12,736 nt of DNA from Baffinella frigidus (Eukaryota > Cryptophyceae > Cryptomonadales > Baffinellaceae), in NCBI GenBank assembly GCA_026770585.1, contig MU646651.1, forward strand, positions 151,522-164,257, given 5' to 3'. The notes beneath the pieces are model-generated. The model saw only the letters and a program-made list of their open reading frames with translations, searched no databases and was not told where the DNA came from. Numbering within the stretch: the first letter of the stretch is position 1; every line of letters starts with the position of its first letter. This document shows, piece after piece, positions 7,574 through 12,736 of this stretch. Made by a program: the position numbers and the translations under genes.

Positions 7574-7974
7574 CAGCACTTCCGACTCCTAGCTCTGTCA
7601 CATTCTATCTGGACACACCAAATTGGTGAGCCCGGGCTCTTTTCCGCTCCGAAGTTGACGGGATTGTAACGCACACTCAGCATGCCAACCTGAGAATAGT
7701 CGATCAACGCGAGTGAGGCAGCGCTAGGACTCGATAGCAAGGCCAACCACCATCAACCCGTAGCAGCTTAAATCGGGATTCCCAAGGACTGGGTTCCCCC
7801 CAGGAGGTACACTTTAAAGTGAACCAGCCATCTATTCACCCCCTTAGGAAACCCCTAGGCCAGGATGTCCTTCCGTAGGTTCCTGCGGAATGAATATCCG
7901 AAGGTCCCAGACCCGAAATAACCTGTTTCGGGTTGCTGGCGGATTGCAAGGCCACGGGTCGGAGCGCTGACGCC
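7574..7974. other. Gene-free spacer with a solo family 3 terminus and small hairpins
   Basis: CTAGCTCTGTCACATT at 7589-7604 is a lone terminus of MITE family 3 with no partner found. Hairpins include ACCCGAAA (7911-7918) with TTTCGGGT (7926-7933) and the palindrome CACTTTAAAGTG near 7810. No gene is seen. Confidence 0.5.
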
Positions 7975-8065
7975 ATTCTCGATCCAAAAGGAAGCATGGC
8001 TTTTCTGCAGAACAAGTTCCAGTGTCCGCCTATGTAGGGAGCTCGAAGAACCTGAAGGGCCTGAA
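7975..8065 (+). repeat. CCTAAAGG-terminated dispersed repeat, copy c (short subfamily, decayed)
   Basis: It matches 11041-11151 through GATCC.AAAG, GGCTTTTCTGCAGAAC, AGTTCCAGTGTCCGCC and GGGAGCTCGAAGAACCT. The terminal doublet has decayed to CCTGAAGGGCCTGAA. Confidence 0.65.
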
Positions 8066-8130
8066 ATTCTGAGCACACGAACCTGACATCAGGAGGAACG
8101 TTTTGGAGGGGGAACAGCAACCAGGGAACG

Positions 8131-8232
8131 CGGGGTAAACCCTAAACCCTAAACCCGAAACCCGAAACCCTGAACCCTAAACCCTAAACCCGAAACCGTT
8201 GCAACCCTGCACCCTGCACCCTGAACCCTCAA
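8131..8232. repeat. Interstitial telomere-like CCCTAAA array, unit 2
   Basis: A shorter copy (about 100 bp against 395 bp) of the array at 1741. It has the same left junction CGGGGTAAACCCT and a similar right junction (AACGATGTCCCGCACGCTGAG). Units alternate CCCTAAA, CCCGAAA and CCCTGCA. Confidence 0.85.
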
Positions 8233-8307
8233 CGATGTCCCGCACGCTGAGTCTGGAGCGTTTTGAGCCTGCAAGCCTCCCCGCGCAGCTCCCTACTGTA
8301 CGCTCGT

Positions 8308-8405
8308 CATGCCGGATCCGGGTAGTGCGTAGGACCCTACGGCAGGGAGTACCGTAGGGTGCTACGGAGTACCCGTACCCGAACGCGTACCCGGATCTCA
8401 GCATG
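8308..8405. repeat. 98 bp foldback at the position of MITE 1 in unit 1
   Basis: The arms 8308-8324 and 8388-8405 pair through a perfect ATCCGGGTA / TACCCGGAT core. An inner stem CCCTACGG (8335-8342) with CCGTAGGG (8352-8359) resembles the interior of MITE family 1. A direct repeat of the type CGCRCAGCTCC..ACWGTACG flanks it (from 8282 and from 8409). Confidence 0.55.
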
Positions 8406-8626
8406 CCTCGCACAGCTCCAAACAGTACGTCCGCAATGTACGAACCTTTCATCGAAAGTCAACTTGCCTTGAGACAGTTAACTTTAAAGATTTTCTGGTG
8501 CAATTTGGTCACGTAACACCCCGAATTCCAGCCCCGACGAAACCTTCGCAGCCCACCGTGTGGATTCACTCGCCTGGACCAGAATGGCTCCAACGGCCTC
8601 CTCACCCGGCAGCGCTGAAGCATGGT

Positions 8627-8675
8627 CTCCTGAACCAAAGCCTCGAGGACTTGGCGGGAGGCAATGGTTCAGGAG
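8627..8675. repeat. Inverted repeat CTCCTGAACCA with a flanking direct repeat
   Basis: CTCCTGAACCA (8627-8637) is perfectly complementary to TGGTTCAGGAG (8665-8675). TGAAGCATGGTCTCC occurs twice, near 8616 and 8679, overlapping this structure. Confidence 0.5.
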
Positions 8676-8873
8676 GTCTGAAGCATGGTCTCCGAAGCAG
8701 GATATGGGGGCTCGTTCGCCGGGTGTGGGCCAAACGAGTGAGAGCCCTACCCCGTACAGTGTGTAGAACACCCCGTATAGTGTGATGTACACACCTCATG
8801 GCGTGTTGTACACACTATGTGGTGTGTCAGACACACCATGTGGTGTGTTAGATACACCCTGCCCGCGACTGCC
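8676..8873. repeat. Hairpin module shared with unit 1, interrupted by a repeat array
   Basis: GGGGGCTCGTTCGCCGGGTG and GAGTGAGAGCCCT match unit 1 (2679-2720). The continuation CCTGCCCGCGACT resumes only after the array at 8754-8858. The copy in unit 1 therefore serves as an empty site. Confidence 0.7.
8754..8858. repeat. Tandem array of five ~21 bp hairpin units
   Basis: The units are 8754-8774, 8775-8797, 8798-8816, 8817-8837 and 8838-8858. Each is an inverted repeat: the fourth contains GGTGTGTCAGACACACC, a perfect 8 bp stem around one base, and the others keep a GTGT..ACAC stem with changes. The array is absent at the same point in unit 1. Confidence 0.8.
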
Positions 8874-8907
8874 CCCCTCCCCCTCGTGGCATGCTCACCT
8901 GGGTAAT

Positions 8908-9059
8908 CTAGCTCTGTCCCACTTCGATTTCGGCTCCGCATCAATTCGCCCCCCCCGAAATTTCTCGGGTGGTTTTTTACCCCCCCCCATGAAATTTACC
9001 TGAGAAATTTTGGAAGGGGCGAATTGATGATGGACGAAATCGAAGTGAGGCAGAGCTAG
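8908..9059. mobile_element. MITE family 3 (CTAGCTCTG termini), copy 2
   Basis: A 152 bp foldback, CTAGCTCTGTCCCACTTCG to CGAAGTGAGGCAGAGCTAG, with a central poly-C loop. The perfect 5 bp duplication GTAAT flanks it (8903-8907, 9060-9064). It is absent from the equivalent place in unit 1. No coding capacity. Confidence 0.92.
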
Positions 9060-9170
9060 GTAATGGTGGTGGAGCCATTTTCTGGAATTAGTGATTGCCG
9101 GGAAACTCCTGAACCGTGCTCGGGGTCTCCGGAACCAAACACTCAAGGTAATGCCTGCCACACCCCTGAG

Positions 9171-9331
9171 CCACACAGCGGACTTCGAAGGGATTTTGAA
9201 TAACCCTTGAGCGATAATACCTACGACCCTACGAAAGGCAACCCGTAGGGACATAGGGGGGTTCCTACAGATAAGGTAACGGAAAGTCGGCCCGATTAGG
9301 GCCGAAAATCTCTTCGTAGCCCGCTGTGTGG
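9171..9331. mobile_element. MITE family 1 (CCACACAG termini), copy 3
   Basis: A 161 bp copy with left end CCACACAGCGGACTTCGAAG and right end CTTCGTAGCCCGCTGTGTGG, and an inner hairpin TCGGCCC..GGGCCGA. The flanks are CTGAG and GTAAT, with no duplication. It inserted at a different place in unit 2 than copy 1 did in unit 1, so the insertions postdate the split of the units. Confidence 0.87.
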
Positions 9332-9569
9332 GTAATGGTTGCGGAGATGCGTCGGAAAACTCCTCGACGAAAAGCAAAGAACGTTTCACGGATACCCACG
9401 CCACTCACAACGGGAACTTACCTAAAGTTGATTCTGGAAATTTGTGCGAGCTTTTTACCAGAAACGCACCAAAATTTCAAAGCCCGCCGCCGCAGCAATG
9501 TGGAATTTGAACCACGAGACTCTTTCAAAGAAAAACGTTGCGTTGTGAAATTTCCACTTGTGGTCTGGG
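9332..9569. other. Gene-free spacer upstream of zinc-finger gene 2
   Basis: It shares short islands with unit 1 (GGAAAACTCCTCG near 9352). An open frame of 99 residues (9326-9625) starts inside the MITE border and has no domain, so it is not called. Confidence 0.4.
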
Positions 9570-9675
9570 GTGGACCATCTCGCTGGATTCAAAGATTTTG
9601 GGACTATTTTGAGGAGAGTTCATGACGAGCTTTTAGGGTTTGTGGAGGAAGGTGGTTGTTTGACGAGACGGCGCC
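9570..9675 (+). repeat. Leader region of zinc-finger gene 2, duplicated at 3340-3460
   Basis: GGACCATCTCGCTGGATTCA, GTTTGTGGAGGA and GGTGGTTGTT..GACGAGACGG match the leader of gene 1 in order. A segment at about 9678-9732 (GAATTCGAAGAT..CTTGAAGCAAG) resembles 2912-2965, so pieces of the upstream DNA have been reshuffled between the units. Confidence 0.65.
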
Positions 9676-9800
9676 GAGGCATGAACAAATCCTTATGAAT
9701 TCGAAGATCGTGGGACTATCTTGAAGCAAGGTCTTGTTGACTGGTCAGATTATGTCGAGGTGTTGTTCTGACCCGATGGCGACCGCAGAGGGTGCAAGAC

Positions 9801-10604
9801 ATGCCGATTGATCTGGCGATTGTCGGACACAAGCGGGGGCGGGACGAGTCTTCTACTGAAGGAGGGGGTGGGGACTCTGCTGCGTCGAGCAAGAGGGGGC
9901 GGGACGGGGCGAGGGGCAAGCGCGTCTCCGAGTGCACCATGTGCGGCAAGGCCTTCTCGGACTCGAGCAACCTGTCGAAACACATGCGCATCCATACCGG
10001 TGTCCGCCCCTACGCCTGCACGACCTGCGGCATGGCCTTCTCGCAGTCCGGCATTCTGGCGAGACACACACGCACCCACACCGGCGACCGCCCCTTCGCC
10101 TGCACGACCTGCGGCAAGGCCTTCTCGCAGTCCGGTAGCCTGCAGAAGCACACGCGCATCCATACCGGCGTCCGCCCTTACGCCTGCACCACCTGCGGCA
10201 AGGCCTTCTCGGTGTCTGACAACCTGACAAGGCACATACGCACCCACACCGGCGTCCGCCCCTACCCCTGCACGACCTGCGGCATGACCTTCTCGCAGTC
10301 CGAGAGCCTAACGAAGCACACTCGCATCCATACCGGCGTCCGCCCCTACGCCTGCACCACCTGCGGCAAGGCCTTCGCGCAGTCCGGTAGCCTGGCGACA
10401 CACATGCGCACCCATTCCGGCGTCCGCCCCTACGCCTGCACGACCTGCGGCAAGGCCTTCTCGGACTCCAGCAACCTGGCGGTTCACATGCGCACCCATA
10501 ATGGTGACCGCCCCTACGCCTGCACCACCTGCGGCAAGGCCTTCTCACAATCCGGCAAACTGGCGACGCACCGAAAAAAAATGCACGCTGTCGACCTTGA
10601 GTGA
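9801..10604 (+). CDS. C2H2 zinc-finger array protein 2, eight fingers
   Basis: Predicted nuclear DNA-binding protein of 267 residues, probably a sequence-specific regulator; the target is unknown. The ATG at 9801 is chosen over an in-frame GTG at 9792 because its leader MPIDLAIVGHKRG is repeated with its own ATG at 3463. Residues 1-42 are basic and Gly/Ser-rich, with KRGRD at 11-15 and 31-35, likely nuclear signals. Eight fingers follow at 28-residue spacing, with first Cys at 45, 73, 101, 129, 157, 185, 213 and 241. All are C-X2-C-X12-H-X3-H except the last (H257-X4-H262), followed by AVDLE and TGA. Linkers are TGVRP, TGDRP, SGVRP and NGDRP. Predicted base-contact positions (-1,2,3,6) are DSNK, QGIR, QGSK, VDNR, QESK, QGST, DSNV and QGKT. 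There is no second domain and no sign of an intron. The finger coding sequence is nearly uniform at the nucleotide level, as expected of recent array expansion. Confidence 0.93.
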   Translation: MPIDLAIVGHKRGRDESSTEGGGGDSAASSKRGRDGARGKRVSECTMCGKAFSDSSNLSKHMRIHTGVRPYACTTCGMAFSQSGILARHTRTHTGDRPFACTTCGKAFSQSGSLQKHTRIHTGVRPYACTTCGKAFSVSDNLTRHIRTHTGVRPYPCTTCGMTFSQSESLTKHTRIHTGVRPYACTTCGKAFAQSGSLATHMRTHSGVRPYACTTCGKAFSDSSNLAVHMRTHNGDRPYACTTCGKAFSQSGKLATHRKKMHAVDLE

Positions 10605-10639
10605 GAGCGCCGGCTGGTCAACAGCCCTGTGTAGTGTTT

Positions 10640-10645
10640 AATAAA
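10640..10645 (+). terminator. Putative polyadenylation signal of zinc-finger gene 2
   Basis: AATAAA lies 35 bases after the TGA at 10602-10604, in an AT-rich patch (TTTAATAAATTTAAA) that stands out from the GC-rich gene. Confidence 0.55.
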
Positions 10646-10659
10646 TTTAAATCTTGCTT

Positions 10660-11040
10660 GGGTGGTCCTAGATTTTGGCTTTACTCAAACGTAGAGTGGC
10701 CGATTCAATCTAAGGACGTTAGGGCGCTCTTCCCCAATAGGGCGAGAACTCAATGGGGTCGGCTACCAGGAGCCAGGAACCATTTCTTAGCTTGGGGAAT
10801 TAGTTTTTGGCAGGCTTCTGCCCCCAACTCTCAAACGGCCCTGAGCATGAGCCTTACAGCTGTCGTGCTGGATCAATACATCTGGGGATCTTACCCCACA
10901 TAGAGATAGCCGGAGCCCTGGACACCCCCTCACGAGCCGAGCTCGGTGAGTGGATTATCCTAGAAACCCCAGAATACACGATGCCCCCCTCTCCCCCCCT
11001 CGTAAGGGAATACGGGACGCCGTGGGTTTCTGCTGCGGTC
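10660..11040. other. Gene-free spacer
   Basis: No repeat family or RNA gene is recognised. A 100-codon frame that begins with the GTG overlapping the stop of zinc-finger gene 2 has no domain I can identify. Confidence 0.4.
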
Positions 11041-11151
11041 CTCTGCACCGAGGGGCCTGAATGTGATCCGAAAGAAAGCATTGCTTTTCTGCAGAACCAG
11101 TTCCAGTGTCCGCCCATGTTGGGAGCTCGAAGAACCTAAAGGACCTCAAGG
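11041..11151 (+). repeat. CCTAAAGG-terminated dispersed repeat, copy d (short subfamily)
   Basis: It contains GATCCGAAAG, GCTTTTCTGCAGAACCAG, CCGCCCATGTTGGGAGCTCG and the CCTAAAGGACCTCAAGG end. It forms an inverted pair with copy e (11341-11453), arms over 100 bp, with a MITE family 2 copy in the middle. Confidence 0.75.
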
Positions 11152-11195
11152 GTGGAACACATGGCGCGCGGTCCTGGAGGGGCACAGAGCCGACA

Positions 11196-11311
11196 CAGGG
11201 ATACCTCGCTCATAAGAAACCGACCCCCCTAGGACCCTACAGTAGGCCTATGCCGAGGGCCCTATGGTGGTCCTACGGGGGGGGCGCTTTCTGATGAGCG
11301 AGGTACCCCTG
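11196..11311. mobile_element. MITE family 2 (TA / CAGGGGTACC), copy D
   Basis: A complete 116 bp copy, CAGGGATACCTCGCTCAT to ATGAGCGAGGTACCCCTG, with the core CTACAGTAGGCCTATGCC. The right flank is TA (11312-11313); the left flank is CA, one change from TA. Confidence 0.85.
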
Positions 11312-11340
11312 TAACCTAGGATGAGGGGCCCTCCTCTCCT

Positions 11341-11453
11341 CCATTTAGGTCCTTTAGGTTCTTCGAGCTCCCAACATAGGCGGACACCGGAGCTGGTTCT
11401 GCAGAAAAGCCATGCTTCCTTTCGGATCACATTCAGGCCCCCCGGTGCAGAGC
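11341..11453 (-). repeat. CCTAAAGG-terminated dispersed repeat, copy e (short subfamily)
   Basis: The reverse complement of copy d with few differences. The terminal doublet reads CCATTTAGGTCCTTTAGG on the + strand. Copies d and e meet end to end around MITE family 2 copy D, making a foldback of about 410 bp. Confidence 0.75.
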
Positions 11454-11869
11454 ATCGCGGCATGTGGGTGGGAGGGGAACTCCGATAACACTGTCCCCTT
11501 GACAAAGTAGTGGTCCTTTTGGTAAGCTCCTACGCCTCCAGATTGGTTGACTGATAGTGACATTCTTACAGGGGGATGTCAAAGAGAAACGAGTCTAGAG
11601 TGAATCGCAGGAATACACAACTGCCGCATGGGAAAACTGAAAAGGCACCAGGCGAGAAATCCACCGCAACCGAGCATATTCGACCCCCAGCAGGTCGTAG
11701 GTCCTACGTATAGGCCTAGGTAGGATAATGCAAACCAATCTAGGCGTTTGAAAGGCCTGGAATTGCTTTTAATTTTTTGTAGTGCTCACAAGTCCATCGT
11801 TTACGAGCACCTTGAGGTGCTCGCTAACGTTAGCTTTTGGCAACATGGGTGCAACAGCGGGGGGTGGTG
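11454..11869. other. Gene-free spacer with palindromes
   Basis: A hairpin CGAGCACCT (11804-11812) / AGGTGCTCG (11815-11823) runs straight into the 12 bp palindrome GCTAACGTTAGC (11823-11834). GTCCTACGTATAGGCCTAGG near 11709 loosely resembles the MITE family 2 core. No gene is visible. Confidence 0.45.
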
Positions 11870-11985
11870 CGCTGGAGAGCGAAACGCGATCCGAAAGCCA
11901 AAATGCTTTTTCTGTAGATCTTTTCTACGGAAAGGCGTGTCGTTGGGCTATGTTGGGAGGATTTAAAACCTAAAGGTCCTAAAGG
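11870..11985 (+). repeat. CCTAAAGG-terminated dispersed repeat, copy f (long subfamily, 3' part)
   Basis: It matches the last 120 bases of copy b: GCTGGAGAGC, AACGCGATCCGAAAGC, CTTTTCTACGGAAAGGCGTG, then AAAACCTAAAGGTCCTAAAGG at the end. The 5' two thirds of the long form are missing. Confidence 0.75.
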
Positions 11986-12185
11986 AGCGCGGCCGGGAAG
12001 GCCGGTTGACAGCATCTCACCCCTCCTCCCTCCTGTCACGACGACTTCATTTTCCGTTGGAGCCATTGGAGCTTTACTGACGGAGATACGACTGCCCGAA
12101 TCGCAGCACGTCAATTCCGGATCCTCTGGCCTGTCAAACCTGCCCCCCACAAGAACCGAAAGGCAACGTGGGTCAAGTGGATCCT

Positions 12186-12736
12186 CGTCACCTCACACCC
12201 CACACCCCACACCCCACTCCCCACAACCCAAACCCCCAAACCCTAAACCTCAAAACCCCAAACTAAAAACCTCAAACCCCAAACCCCACACCCCAAACCC
12301 CAAACACCAAACCCCTAAACCCGAACCTCAAACCCGAACCCCCAAACCTCAAACCTCAAAACCCCAAAACCCAAACCCCAAACCTCCAAACCCCCAAACA
12401 CCAGAACCCAAAACCCATAACCCAAAAACCAAAACCCAAACACCAGACACCAAACCCCGATCCCCAAACCCCAAACCCCAAACCACAAACCCCAAACCAC
12501 AAAACCCAAAACCTAAACCCCAAACCACAAAACCCAAACACCAAACCCCAGAACCCAAACACCAAACCCCAGAACCCAAATCCCAAAACCCAACCCCCAA
12601 ACCCCAAACTCCAGCCCCATACCTCCAAACTTTCAAAACCAAACCCCAAAACCCAAAACCCCAACCCCCAAAATACCGAGCCCCAAACCCAAAGACCCAA
12701 ACCCCAAACCACAAACCCCAAAACCCCAGACCCCAA
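12186..12736. repeat. Low-complexity C/A tract (CCCCAAA-like), to the window end
   Basis: About 550 bases of degenerate CCCCAAAC, CCCAAAAC and CCACAAAC units with almost no G on the + strand. The - strand is runs of GGG and GGGG with TTT between them, so it could form G-quadruplexes. It may be decayed telomere-like repeat or a satellite. Long - strand frames rich in G, F, W, V and L are products of the repeat, not genes. Confidence 0.8.

Noticed and set aside
8754-8858. Possible CRISPR array
   Set aside because: The units are adjacent, without unique spacers, in a eukaryotic context with no cas genes.
10601-10903. A 100-codon frame just after zinc-finger gene 2
   Set aside because: It begins with a GTG overlapping the gene's stop codon, has no recognisable motif and lies across the polyadenylation signal.
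12315-12736. Reverse-strand frames rich in G, F, W, V and L
   Set aside because: They arise from the low-complexity CCCCAAA tract, and several frames are open at once.

Overview
The window looks like nuclear DNA of a eukaryote, most likely an alga or other protist. It has no operons, ribosome binding sites or other prokaryotic signs. It carries two intronless-looking C2H2 zinc-finger array genes with AATAAA signals after their stops, several arrays of degenerate CCCTAAA (the telomere repeat of plants, many algae and several alveolates), and many small non-autonomous foldback elements. The species cannot be named from the sequence. The setting is subtelomere-like or rich in interstitial telomeric repeat.

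The window is built around two diverged copies of one unit of roughly 4-6 kb in the same orientation. Unit 1 runs from about 656 to 4390 and unit 2 from about 6656 to 10650. Each holds, in order: a GC-rich block (656-1330 / 6656-7375); a CCCTAAA-like array that starts with the same CGGGGTAAACCCT junction (1741-2136 / 8131-8232); a hairpin-forming module (2649-2735 / 8676-8873); a shared gene leader (3340-3460 / 9570-9675); and a C2H2 gene. The first gene has 6 fingers (3584-4225) and no ATG in the expected place. The second has 8 fingers (9801-10604) and a normal ATG.

Mobile DNA explains much of the difference between the units. There are three well-defined MITE-like families: (1) a 161-162 bp foldback with CCACACAG termini, three copies; (2) a 114-117 bp foldback flanked by TA with CAGGGGTACC termini, at least six full or partial copies, one nested inside another and two forming a perfect 68 bp palindrome; (3) a 152-153 bp foldback with CTAGCTCTG termini and intact 5 bp target duplications, two full copies and one terminus. 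A fourth family of about 100-330 bp ends in a tandem CCTAAAGG motif and occurs in both orientations. A 16 bp GC-rich minisatellite lies at 5353-5545, a 21 bp hairpin repeat array at 8754-8858, and a C/A-only tract of about 550 bp ends the window.

Only the two zinc-finger genes are supported as protein-coding. They are probably nuclear DNA-binding proteins; their targets are unknown. All other long open frames overlap repeats or the fingers in the wrong frame and show no recognisable domain.
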